Assembly (NCBI RefSeq): GCF_027359675.1
Contig: NZ_CP114786.1
Coordinates: forward strand, 3,074,501-3,138,500
Length of the DNA: 64,000 nucleotides
Reading direction: 5' to 3'
Origin: Roseibium sp. Sym1
GTDB lineage: Bacteria; Pseudomonadota; Alphaproteobacteria; Rhizobiales; Stappiaceae
Shown: positions 46,653-54,910 of the stretch, in pieces
Layout of the letters: each line of letters opens with the position of its first letter
Numbering within the stretch: position 1 is the stretch's first letter
Translations under genes and position numbers: made by a program
Notes under the pieces: generated by a model
Database searches by the model: none
Told to the model about the DNA's origin: nothing
What the model saw: only the letters and a program-made list of their open reading frames with translations

Positions 46653-47958
46653 GCTGATCACCCTTCTTATCGTCGTCTCCCTTCTTGCGCTGATGGCGGC
46701 GGGTGTGCCGCTCGGCATCACCACGCTGACCGTGTCGCTGGGAACGGCAATCCTCTATTTCGGCGAACGGGCAGGGTTCTTCATCGTTGCCGCCAATGTC
46801 GGCGAGGTCCTGCACAAATATGAACTGATCGCGGTTCCCTTCTTCGTCTTCATGGCCAATGTGCTGGAGCGATCCGGGATTGCGAAATCCCTGTTCGATT
46901 CCATGGCGATCATGGGCGGCCGATTCCGTGGCTCCGTCGCGGTGCAGACCTGCATCGTGGCCGTGGTCCTGGCGGCCATGTCCGGGATCATGGGTGGCGA
47001 GATCGTCATGCTCGGCCTGATCGCCCTGCCGCAGATGTTGCGGCTCGGTTACGACCGCAAGCTGTCCATCGGCATCATCTGTGCCGCAGGCGCCCTGGCG
47101 ACGCTGATCCCGCCATCGGTCGTGCTGATCATCTACGGTCTGGCGGCACAGGTCTCGATCACCAAGCTGTTCGCGGCGTCCGCCGTGCCGGGGCTGATCC
47201 TGGCCAGCCTGTTCATCACCTATATCCTCATCCGCGTCCGGCTCAATCCGGCCCTGGCACCCATCTTCGACATTCCGGAGACGGGTCTGCCGTTCCACCA
47301 GCGCCTGAAGTTCCTGAAAGGCGTCGCGTTGCCGGGTCTTCTGATCGGAGCGGTCCTGGGCGTGATCTACTCGGGCATCGCCACGGTGACCGAAGCCGCG
47401 GCCGTCGGAGCGGTCGGCGCGGTGGTCGTTGCCGGCGTGCGCAAGGAGCTGACCTGGACGATGGTCCGCGACGCCATGCGGCAAACGGTGATCACGGTGG
47501 GCTCCATCATCTGGCTGGTGCTCGGCGCCGTGTCGCTGATCGGGATCTACAACCGCATCGGTGGCGGCGAGTTCCTGCGCGGCTTGCTGACGTCGCTGGA
47601 CGTTGCGCCGATCATGGTGATCGTCGCGATGATGCTGATCGTCATGGTGCTCGGAACCTTCCTGGAATGGATTGCCATCATCTTCATCACCGTGCCGATC
47701 TTCGCCCCCGTGGTGGTGGATCTCGGCTTCGATCCGGTATGGTTCGGTGTCCTGTTCGCCATGAACATCCAGATCTACTACCTGTCGCCGCCGTTCGGGC
47801 CAGCCTGTTTCTTCCTGAAGTCGGTCGCCCCGAAGGATATACAGCTTCAGGAAATCTTCGCCGCGGTTCTGCCGTTCATCGGGTTGCAGGCCATCGGCCT
47901 GTTCCTGGTGCTGTTCTTCCCCGACCTGGCGCTCTGGCTGCCAAACCTGCTGGACTGA
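46642..47958 (+). CDS. TRAP transporter large permease (DctM family)
   Basis: Channel subunit of 438 aa with about 12 helices. LIAVPFFVFMANVLERSGIAKSLF, SGIMGGEIVMLGLIALPQMLRLGYDRKLS and IPPSVVLIIYG are typical DctM landmarks. The ATG lies 11 bases inside the end of dctQ, so the two are coupled. It forms the sugar-acid importer with the two preceding genes. Confidence 0.92.
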   Translation: MGIELITLLIVVSLLALMAAGVPLGITTLTVSLGTAILYFGERAGFFIVAANVGEVLHKYELIAVPFFVFMANVLERSGIAKSLFDSMAIMGGRFRGSVAVQTCIVAVVLAAMSGIMGGEIVMLGLIALPQMLRLGYDRKLSIGIICAAGALATLIPPSVVLIIYGLAAQVSITKLFAASAVPGLILASLFITYILIRVRLNPALAPIFDIPETGLPFHQRLKFLKGVALPGLLIGAVLGVIYSGIATVTEAAAVGAVGAVVVAGVRKELTWTMVRDAMRQTVITVGSIIWLVLGAVSLIGIYNRIGGGEFLRGLLTSLDVAPIMVIVAMMLIVMVLGTFLEWIAIIFITVPIFAPVVVDLGFDPVWFGVLFAMNIQIYYLSPPFGPACFFLKSVAPKDIQLQEIFAAVLPFIGLQAIGLFLVLFFPDLALWLPNLLD

Positions 47959-47968
47959 GGAGAAACCC

Positions 47969-48133
47969 ATGAAACCATCGGATCAGGATCTCACGCGGCA
48001 GGACGAGGACATCTCCAGTGCCGAGTTCGAAACCGAGGAGCGTCAGGATTACCGCTTCGGCAACTGGCCGGAGATTGCCGGACTTGCGTTCACGATCTTC
48101 GTCGTGTGGCTGACATTTGCCTTCACCGGATGA
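47969..48133 (+). CDS. 54-aa single-helix membrane protein in the TRAP/dehydratase operon
   Basis: Short ORF with a strong GAGGAG ribosome site seven bases before the ATG. It codes for 54 aa: an acidic N-terminal half (MKPSDQDLTRQDEDISSAEF...) and one hydrophobic helix at about 36-52 (EIAGLAFTIFVVWLTFAF). Its stop overlaps the dehydratase start (ATGA), and it begins 11 bases after the dctM stop. Good signals on both sides argue that it is a real gene. I know no family for it. It could tether or stabilise the TRAP permease, or couple uptake to the dehydratase. Confidence 0.7.
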   Translation: MKPSDQDLTRQDEDISSAEFETEERQDYRFGNWPEIAGLAFTIFVVWLTFAFTG

Positions 48134-49872
48134 CAATGATGACCCAAAAAAAACCAAAAGACCTGCGCTCGGCCCGGTGGTTCGCGCCCGATGACTTGCG
48201 CAGCTTCGGCCACCGTTCCCGGATGATGCAGCTCGGCTATTCCGAGGACGATTTCCGGAACAAGCCGGTCATCGGTGTTCTGAACACCTGGTCGGAACTC
48301 AATACCTGCCATTCGCACTTCAAGGAGCGCGTGCAGGATGTGAAACGCGGCGTTTTCCAGGCCGGCGGTTTCGCCGTGGAACTGCCGTCCCTGTCCGTGG
48401 ACGAGAGCTTCACCAAGCCGACATCGATGCTCTACCGAAACCTGCTGGCGATCGAGACGGAAGAGCAGATCCGCTCCCATCCGCTGGACGGCGTCGTGCT
48501 GATGGGCGGATGCGACAAGACCACTCCCGGGCTGGTGATGGGAGCCCTGTCCGCGGGCGTTCCCATGATCTACCTGCCGGCTGGCCCGATGCTGAGGGGC
48601 AACTTTGCCGGAAAGGTTCTCGGGTCGGGGTCGGATGCCTGGAAATACTGGGACGAGCGCCGGGCCGGCAACATCACCGACGAGGAGTGGCTCGGCATCC
48701 AGGGCGGCATCGCGCGCTCCGCCGGGACCTGCATGACCATGGGCACGGCCTCGACGATGACCGCGATCGCCGACGCCATGGGCCTGACCCTGCCGGGGGC
48801 GTCGTCGATCCCTGCCGTCGATTCCGGCCATCAGCGCATGGGTGCCGATTGCGGTCGCAGGATCGTCGAGATGGTGTGGGAGGATCTCACGCCCGACAGG
48901 ATCGTCACGGAGGCGGCCTGCCGCAACGCCGCGGTGGTCGCCATGGCGACGGGATGCTCGACGAATGCGGTGGTCCATCTGATCGCCATGGCCAGGCGGG
49001 CAGGGGTCGACCTGACGCTGGACGATCTCGATGCCCTTGGCAGGACCACGCCCCTGATCGCCAATGTCCGCCCTTCCGGCAAGGACTACCTGATGGAGGA
49101 TTTCTTCTATGCGGGCGGTTTGCGCGGCCTGATGAAACAGATCGAGGAGCGTCTGGACCTGTCCGCCCTGACCGTGACCGGCAGGAGCCTTGGAGAGAAT
49201 CTGGAAGGGGCGCAGGTCCACAATGACGACGTGATCCGGCCGCTGTCGAACCCGGTCTACCAGGAAGGATCACTGGCAGTTCTGCGTGGAAATCTGTGTC
49301 CCGACGGCGCGGTCATCAAACCGGCTGCCTGCGATCCCAAGTTTCACTGCCACGAGGGGCCGGCTCTCGTCTTCGACAGCTACCCGGAAATGAAGGCGGC
49401 CGTCGACGACGAGACGCTCGACGTGACGCCGGATCATGTCCTGGTGCTGCGCAACGCGGGGCCCCTGGGCGGCCCGGGATTTCCCGAGTGGGGCATGTTG
49501 CCGATCCCGAAAGCCCTGATCAAGAAAGGCCACCGGGACATGTTGCGCATCTCGGACGCGCGCATGTCGGGCACGTCCTATGGCGCGTGCGTTCTTCACG
49601 TGGCCCCGGAAAGCTTCGTCGGCGGTCCCCTGGCCTTGCTGCGGACCGGAGACATGGTTCGGCTCGATGTCCCGAACCGCAGCCTGGACATGCTGGTCGA
49701 CGAGGCGGAACTGGAGCGGCGGCGCGCGGCCTGGACACCTCCTCCCGCGCGGTTCGAACGCGGCTGGGGCTACATGTTCTCTCAGCATGTGACCCAGGCG
49801 GACAAGGGGTGCGACTTCGATTTTCTCGAGCGCGGTTTCGGCAAAAGCGCGGGCGAGCCGGATATCTTCTGA
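48130..49872 (+). CDS. IlvD/Edd-family dehydratase (sugar-acid dehydratase type)
   Basis: Fe-S dehydratase of 580 aa. Cluster-binding cysteines lie in the conserved NTWSELNTCHSHF, MGGCDKTTPG and AGTCMTMGTAST blocks, with CSTNAVVHLIA further on. The sequence resembles arabonate/xylonate/hexonate dehydratases more than branched-chain dihydroxyacid dehydratase, and no ilv genes are nearby. It removes water from a sugar acid to give a 2-keto-3-deoxy acid. The start overlaps the 54-aa gene. Substrate specificity is uncertain: L-arabonate, D-xylonate, L-fuconate or galactonate are all possible. Confidence 0.85.
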   Translation: MTMMTQKKPKDLRSARWFAPDDLRSFGHRSRMMQLGYSEDDFRNKPVIGVLNTWSELNTCHSHFKERVQDVKRGVFQAGGFAVELPSLSVDESFTKPTSMLYRNLLAIETEEQIRSHPLDGVVLMGGCDKTTPGLVMGALSAGVPMIYLPAGPMLRGNFAGKVLGSGSDAWKYWDERRAGNITDEEWLGIQGGIARSAGTCMTMGTASTMTAIADAMGLTLPGASSIPAVDSGHQRMGADCGRRIVEMVWEDLTPDRIVTEAACRNAAVVAMATGCSTNAVVHLIAMARRAGVDLTLDDLDALGRTTPLIANVRPSGKDYLMEDFFYAGGLRGLMKQIEERLDLSALTVTGRSLGENLEGAQVHNDDVIRPLSNPVYQEGSLAVLRGNLCPDGAVIKPAACDPKFHCHEGPALVFDSYPEMKAAVDDETLDVTPDHVLVLRNAGPLGGPGFPEWGMLPIPKALIKKGHRDMLRISDARMSGTSYGACVLHVAPESFVGGPLALLRTGDMVRLDVPNRSLDMLVDEAELERRRAAWTPPPARFERGWGYMFSQHVTQADKGCDFDFLERGFGKSAGEPDIF

Positions 49873-50009
49873 TGGTGCCGGGTCGCGCAAACCTGCCGTG
49901 CGGCACGCCCTCGGCATCGACCTTGAAACGGTCACCCGGCGGGGTGGCACCCTGAATTGAACCAGACCGGGCCCGGCTCGGCCCTCCCCACAATCGCACA
50001 GGAGCGATC

Positions 50010-51542
50010 ATGCTCGACAAGACCTTCAAACCGCATGGAAAACACCTGATCGCGGGTGCCTGGCTGGCCGGCACGGCCACCTTCGATTCAGAACCCGCGC
50101 ACGGGCCGGTACACAGTTTCAGTGTCGGCACACCCGACCTTGTCGATGCCGCCTGCCGGGCGGCGGAGGAAGCGTTCGAAACCTATGGCTGGTCCTCGCG
50201 GCAGGAGCGGGCAGCCTTTCTGAACGCCATCGCCGATGAAATCGAGGCGCGCGGCGAGGCGATCACGCAAATCGGCTGCCAGGAAACCGGCCTGCCCGAA
50301 GCGCGCCTTCAGGGAGAGCGCGGCCGCACGACCGGACAGCTCCGGTTGTTTGCGGACCACATCCTGGGAGGTGCCTATCTGGACCGGCGGCACGACGCGG
50401 CCCTGCCTGACCGCCAACCGCTGCCGCGCCCCGACCTGAAGATGGTTCAGCGGCCGATCGGGCCCGTGGCCGTCTTCGGCGCTTCGAATTTTCCGCTGGC
50501 CTTCTCCACCGCGGGCGGTGACACCGCGTCGGCGCTGGCCGCCGGATGCCCGGTGGTGGTCAAGGGCCACTCCGCCCATCCCGGGACGGGCGAAATCGTC
50601 GCCGAGGCCGTTCAAGCGGCGATTTCGAAATGCGGCGTCCACCCGGGGGTCTTTTCCCTGATCCAGGGCGGCAGGCGTGATGTCGGACAGGCACTCGTTC
50701 AGCATCCGCTGATCCGGGCCGTCGGGTTCACCGGGTCGCTTGGGGGCGGGCGTGCGCTGTTCGATCTTTGCGCCGCACGCACGGACCCGATCCCGTTCTT
50801 CGGCGAACTCGGCAGCGTCAACCCGATGTTCCTGCTGCCGGCGGCCGCAAAGGCCCGCGCCGCGAAGATCGGCGAAGGCTGGGCGGGCTCCCTGACCATG
50901 GGTGCCGGACAGTTCTGCACCAATCCGGGCATTGCCGTTGTCGAGAAAGGGGCTGATGGCGATGCATTCGTTCGGGCGGCGGCCGAAGCCCTCAAGAGTG
51001 TCCAGGGCCAATGCATGCTGACGGACGGGATCGCGGCTGCCTATCGTGACGGCAAGGCGCGCTTCGAGGCGGGCAACGCCGTCCGGCCTGTCCTTGTCAC
51101 CGACAGCGCCGGCCGCAATGCCAATCCCAATCTCTATGAAACCGATGCCTCCGCGTTTTTCGAGGACCATGTGCTCGGCGAAGAGGTGTTCGGACCGCTC
51201 GGCCTGGTCGTGCGCGTCAGCGGCGCGGACGAAATGGAAGATCTGGCACGAAGCCTGGAGGGACAGCTGACCGCAACCCTGCACCTGGACGAGGGCGACC
51301 TGGCGCTGGCCCGCCGGCTGATGCCGGTGCTCGAACGCAAGGCGGGGCGGGTGCTTGCCAATGGTTTTCCGACCGGTGTGGAGGTCTGCGATGCCATGGT
51401 TCACGGCGGGCCTTATCCTGCCTCGACCAATTTCGGGGCCACATCCGTGGGCACGCTCTCGATCCGGCGCTTCCTGCGGCCGGTCTGCTACCAGAACCTG
51501 CCTGACGCGCTGCTGCCGGGCGACCTGCAACAAGGACTTTGA
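50010..51542 (+). CDS. aldehyde dehydrogenase, alpha-ketoglutaric semialdehyde type
   Basis: NAD(P)-dependent aldehyde dehydrogenase of 510 aa. Catalytic Cys lies in GAGQFCTNPG and the general-base Glu in FFGELGSVNP; FGASNFPLAFSTAGGDTASALAAGCPVVVKGHSAHPG is the family cofactor region of class III 2-oxoglutarate semialdehyde dehydrogenases. It would oxidise the semialdehyde formed from a 2-keto-3-deoxy pentonate to 2-oxoglutarate. It lies 137 bases after the dehydratase and two bases before the RraA-like gene. Confidence 0.87.
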   Translation: MLDKTFKPHGKHLIAGAWLAGTATFDSEPAHGPVHSFSVGTPDLVDAACRAAEEAFETYGWSSRQERAAFLNAIADEIEARGEAITQIGCQETGLPEARLQGERGRTTGQLRLFADHILGGAYLDRRHDAALPDRQPLPRPDLKMVQRPIGPVAVFGASNFPLAFSTAGGDTASALAAGCPVVVKGHSAHPGTGEIVAEAVQAAISKCGVHPGVFSLIQGGRRDVGQALVQHPLIRAVGFTGSLGGGRALFDLCAARTDPIPFFGELGSVNPMFLLPAAAKARAAKIGEGWAGSLTMGAGQFCTNPGIAVVEKGADGDAFVRAAAEALKSVQGQCMLTDGIAAAYRDGKARFEAGNAVRPVLVTDSAGRNANPNLYETDASAFFEDHVLGEEVFGPLGLVVRVSGADEMEDLARSLEGQLTATLHLDEGDLALARRLMPVLERKAGRVLANGFPTGVEVCDAMVHGGPYPASTNFGATSVGTLSIRRFLRPVCYQNLPDALLPGDLQQGL

Positions 51543-51544
51543 CG

Positions 51545-52255
51545 ATGAACGAAGAGACCCGTGACAAACTGATGGGCGTGTCGGTGGCAACGCTTGCCAC
51601 GGCACTGTTCAAGCGGGGCCTGCGCAACCAGGTGATCCAGGGCGTGCACCCGGTGGGCCGGAAGGGCCGGAACATGGTCGGGCCCGCTTTCACCCTGCGT
51701 TACATGCCTGCGCGCGAGGACCGCAACCAGCTCACTGAATTCCGCCGGGAGGACCATCCCCAGCGGGTGGCCATCGAGACCTGTCCGGAAGGGTCCGTCC
51801 TGGTGATGGACAGCCGCAAACAGGCCAATGCGGCTTCGGCCGGCGACATCCTGATCACGCGCCTGATGGTGCGCGGCGGCGCCGGCGTGGTCACCGATGG
51901 CGGTTTCCGCGACGCGGCGGTCATTGCCGAACTCGATATCCCCGCCTATCACACACGGCCGTCCTCGCCGACCAACCTCACCAACAACGAGGCCATCGCG
52001 ATCAACGAACCGATCGGATGCGGCGATGCACCGGTGTTCCCGGGGGACATTGTCGTCGGTGACGATGATTGTGTCATCGTCATCCCGGCCCACCTGGCCG
52101 AGGAGGTCGCCGATGAAGCGGTCGAGATGACGGCCTATGAGGATTTTGTCGTCGAACAGGTAAAGGCCGGCCAGAGCATCATCGGCCTTTATCCCCGGAC
52201 GCGGGACGAGCACCTCACGGCCTTCGAGGCCTGGCGCAAGGCAAATGGTCGGTGA
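51545..52255 (+). CDS. RraA-like family protein
   Basis: Protein of 236 aa in the RraA/4-hydroxy-4-methyl-2-oxoglutarate aldolase family. DGGFRDAA provides the GGxRD substrate/metal motif. Starts two bases after the dehydrogenase stop, so it belongs to the same operon. In catabolic operons of this kind such proteins are more likely lyases or aldolases than RNase E regulators. It may supply the missing aldolase or dehydratase step in this sugar-acid route. A terminator follows. Confidence 0.83.
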   Translation: MNEETRDKLMGVSVATLATALFKRGLRNQVIQGVHPVGRKGRNMVGPAFTLRYMPAREDRNQLTEFRREDHPQRVAIETCPEGSVLVMDSRKQANAASAGDILITRLMVRGGAGVVTDGGFRDAAVIAELDIPAYHTRPSSPTNLTNNEAIAINEPIGCGDAPVFPGDIVVGDDDCVIVIPAHLAEEVADEAVEMTAYEDFVVEQVKAGQSIIGLYPRTRDEHLTAFEAWRKANGR

Positions 52256-52276
52256 CTGACCCCACCGTGAACTCAA

Positions 52277-52302
52277 GGGGCGCCCGGCGGGGCGCCTTTT
52301 TT
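52277..52302 (+). terminator. rho-independent terminator of the sugar-acid operon
   Basis: GGCGCCC (52279-52285) and GGGCGCC (52290-52296), extended by two G-T wobble pairs, are followed by six Ts (52297-52302), ending the dctPQM-dehydratase operon. The rest of the 282-bp gap to 52537 shows no gene I can support. Confidence 0.75.
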
Positions 52303-52537
52303 GTTTCGCGTTTCGACAGTGAGCCTCCTCCGTGGGCGGCACTCAGCTTCCTGCCCGATGCTTCCGTTTCCCGGAACAAGTGTCATCGGGCTGCTCCCTT
52401 CCGTGTTGGCATGGTTCGAAGGTGTTGCCTCCGGTCCCCCAATTGGTGATGGTATGCGGGAGACGCGAGACCGGCGCCGAGGGATCCGTTGTCCTCGGAC
52501 GCATGTTTCGCGAGTTTTGTCGGAGGCGGACGGTTCA

Positions 52538-54190
52538 ATGAACATTGCGACCCTTGCAGAGCTTTCACCGCAATCGCGTCCGCGCCGGCATGGCCTGTTT
52601 GTCCTGGTGATCCTGCCCGTCCTGCTGCTGTCGACCTTGCCGGGCAGGGCCGATGACGTGCTCGGCGCGGTCCGCCAGACCCTGTCGCAACCCGACCGCC
52701 TGCCGCTCATTGTCGAAAAACGGCGGAGAGGTATCGCCCGGTTCTACGGGGGCGACGATGCCGGCCTGCTCTGGTACGGCAACCCGCGCAGCGGGGATCT
52801 GGTCGAACAGATGCGGGCCGCCTCCGCAAACGGCCTGAGACCGGAGGACTATCCCTTCGAGCTGCTCGAAGATGAGGCGCGACGGATGGGGCCATCCCTG
52901 CCAGCGCCGGAAGCTGCCTGGATCGAGCTTCTGTTCACCGCCCATTTTCTGGATTTTGCCAGCGACCTGAGGGCCGGGCGCGTGTCGCCGCGTGTGCTTT
53001 ATCCAGATGCCTACATGCCGCGAAACGAAATCGATACCCGGCAGGCGCTCGAACGCCTGACCGCGTCGGACGGGCTGGACGGTTTCATCGAGATCTGGCA
53101 GCCGCAAGACGATACCTATCGGCGGCTCAAGGGCCATCTGGGCCTGCTCCTGAATGCTGCCGCGGCAGGAGGCTTCACCTTCATCGAACCAGGCGAGGAT
53201 CTCCTGGCAGGTGCCTCCGATGCGCGTGTTCCTGTGCTTCGCCGCAGGCTCCTCGAAGACGGTCTGTTGCAGGAAGCTTCCGGCAGCGATGTGCTCGACA
53301 AGCGCACGGCGTTTGCGGTTGCACAGGCGCAACAGCGCTATGGTTTGCCCGTTTCGGCGAACCTGACACCTGCGCTCGTGCGGGCGCTCAATATCCCGGT
53401 CGGGCGGCGTATCGAACAGGTCTCCAACGCCATGGAACGGATCCGCTGGATCCCGCCGGAGTTTTCCAGGCTGCAGCTTCTCGTCAACAAGGGCGAGAAC
53501 CGCTTCGTCTTTCTGGAAAACGGCCGGGTCGCCCGGGAGGGGCGGGCCTTCGCAAACTGTCCAGACCGCAATTACACAACCATGGCCACGACCATCGAAG
53601 CGGTCACCTTCCACCCGACCTGGCAGGTGCCTCTGGAGTTTCTCGGCCAGGAGCTGCTGCCACGGCTGCAGGAGGACCCCGATCTGGTCGCCTCGGAAGG
53701 TTTCTATCTCCGGCGCAAGGGGGCGGATGTTCCGCTCAGTGCGCTGCCCTGGCACCAGGCCAGTCCGCGCACGCTCAAGAGGCTCGTGGACGAGGCAACG
53801 CTTTTTCTGTCCTCGTCGGAGCAGAACCCGCTCGGCCGGTATGCCTATCGCCTCAGGCAGGAGCAGAAACTGTCCTTGTTCGACCTGGACGACGTGCCCG
53901 CGGGAGAGACGTTCTGCAATCCCTATCTGCCGAAATCCGCCTTCGGCATCGTGGACGGCCTTGATCTGCTGGAAGACATCATCGAACCGCACGTCTTCCC
54001 GAAAGCGGGGCTTACGCAGCGCATGGCGCGCAGGGATACCGTCACCTTTCCGGCACGGGGCGGGCTGATGGCGGTCGTGTCGCATGAGTCCGTCTGGGTC
54101 CAGCGCCAGGGAACCATCCGGTTCGGGTTGGATCCCTATCTGGAGGACGCCCGCCTGACCGCCGCCCTGTCAGGCCGGCCCAAGCCCTGA
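52538..54190 (+). CDS. L,D-transpeptidase-like (YcbB type) protein lacking the catalytic Cys motif
   Basis: Exported protein of 550 aa: signal peptide (about 18-38), YcbB-like scaffold domain (about 55-200), peptidoglycan-binding-like segment (about 245-285) and a YkuD-like domain from about 310. The family would show HDT...SxGCxR; here the equivalent places read LFDLDDVP (446-453) and KSAFGIVDG (465-473), so catalytic His, Cys and Arg all appear lost. The only nearby Cys is Cys460. The C-terminal tail after the domain is full length, so this is not truncation. The frame is open from 52301; ATG 52538 has GGAGG upstream. Probably a pseudoenzyme in cell-wall biology. Confidence 0.8.
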   Translation: MNIATLAELSPQSRPRRHGLFVLVILPVLLLSTLPGRADDVLGAVRQTLSQPDRLPLIVEKRRRGIARFYGGDDAGLLWYGNPRSGDLVEQMRAASANGLRPEDYPFELLEDEARRMGPSLPAPEAAWIELLFTAHFLDFASDLRAGRVSPRVLYPDAYMPRNEIDTRQALERLTASDGLDGFIEIWQPQDDTYRRLKGHLGLLLNAAAAGGFTFIEPGEDLLAGASDARVPVLRRRLLEDGLLQEASGSDVLDKRTAFAVAQAQQRYGLPVSANLTPALVRALNIPVGRRIEQVSNAMERIRWIPPEFSRLQLLVNKGENRFVFLENGRVAREGRAFANCPDRNYTTMATTIEAVTFHPTWQVPLEFLGQELLPRLQEDPDLVASEGFYLRRKGADVPLSALPWHQASPRTLKRLVDEATLFLSSSEQNPLGRYAYRLRQEQKLSLFDLDDVPAGETFCNPYLPKSAFGIVDGLDLLEDIIEPHVFPKAGLTQRMARRDTVTFPARGGLMAVVSHESVWVQRQGTIRFGLDPYLEDARLTAALSGRPKP

Positions 54191-54221
54191 CACCCGTTTC
54201 CGCGCGTGGGGAGGGGGAACG

Positions 54222-54251
54222 GAAAAGGGCGCTTCCGTCCGGAAACGCCCT
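54222..54251 (-). terminator. terminator of the cytochrome c gene
   Basis: On the minus strand, AGGGCGTTTCCG and CGGAAGCGCCCT form a 12-bp stem with one mismatch, followed by TTTT. It ends the cytochrome c transcript and separates it from the convergent L,D-transpeptidase-like gene. Confidence 0.65.
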
Positions 54252-54286
54252 GGGTGTGAATGTCCCGACTTCCTTTTCCGCAGACG

Positions 54287-54670
54287 TTATTGAAACGTTT
54301 CCAGATAGGCGATGACGTTGGCGACATCGTCTTCCTTGCGCAGGCCGGCGAAGGACATCTTGGTCTTCGGGACGACCTTCTTGGGCTTGGTCAGGTAGGC
54401 GGCGAGGGTTTCTTTGTCCCAGACCAGGCCGTCTTCCGCATGTTCGGTCATGCTCTTGGAATACTTGAAGCCTTCCACCTGCGCGGCCGGAGCGCCGACA
54501 ATGCCGTTGAGGGCCGGGCCGACCTTGTTTTTCGCGCCGTCGCCGACGGCATGGCAGGCCTGACATTTGCGGAACACCTTTTCACCGGCCGCGGCGTCGC
54601 CGTCGGCAAGGGCGGGCGATGCCAGTGCCAGTCCCAGGGCGGCGGCCAGGCAGGCAACAGAATATCTCAT
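54287..54670 (-). CDS. periplasmic class I cytochrome c (c2/c550 type)
   Basis: Exported monoheme cytochrome of 127 aa. Signal peptide 1-20 (ending ALA), heme motif CQACH near 36-40, axial Met in TKMSFAGL near 104, and the C-terminal helix VANVIAYLETF. ATG 54670 has AAAGGA upstream. An NnrR-like palindrome lies 215 bases before it. In this neighbourhood it is a likely electron donor to the cytochrome c-dependent NO reductase. Confidence 0.88.
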   Translation of the reverse strand: MRYSVACLAAALGLALASPALADGDAAAGEKVFRKCQACHAVGDGAKNKVGPALNGIVGAPAAQVEGFKYSKSMTEHAEDGLVWDKETLAAYLTKPKKVVPKTKMSFAGLRKEDDVANVIAYLETFQ

Positions 54671-54884
54671 GTTCAATCCTTTCCGTTCATAAGCACGCCT
54701 TCGACCGGATCTCCGGGCACAAGCGTTTCGATGGTTTCGAGGCGAACTGCGCCGGGCCAGGACCGATCCTTGTACCGGCCTGCCCGGCTGTTCCGGCCTG
54801 TCCCGTGGCCTCGGTGTCGGACCGGCCGAAAGTCGTTCCCCTGCGGTTGCCGGTCCACCAAAAGGGTGAACACGCTCCCACTCC

Positions 54885-54898
54885 TTGACATCCGTCAA
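54885..54898. promoter_or_regulatory. NnrR/Dnr-type palindrome upstream of cytochrome c
   Basis: TTGAC-ATCC-GTCAA is a perfect FNR/Dnr-class palindrome with four-base spacer, 13 bases after the hemA stop and 215 bases before the cytochrome c start on the minus strand. A 72-codon frame (54673-54891) fills the leader but has no clear start signal. Confidence 0.65.
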
Positions 54899-54910
54899 GG
54901 GCGGGGAAAC

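Noticed and set aside
48130..49872. Branched-chain amino-acid dihydroxyacid dehydratase (ilvD)
   Set aside because: Context is a TRAP importer and sugar-acid enzymes with a GntR regulator, and no ilv genes; sugar-acid dehydratase fits better.
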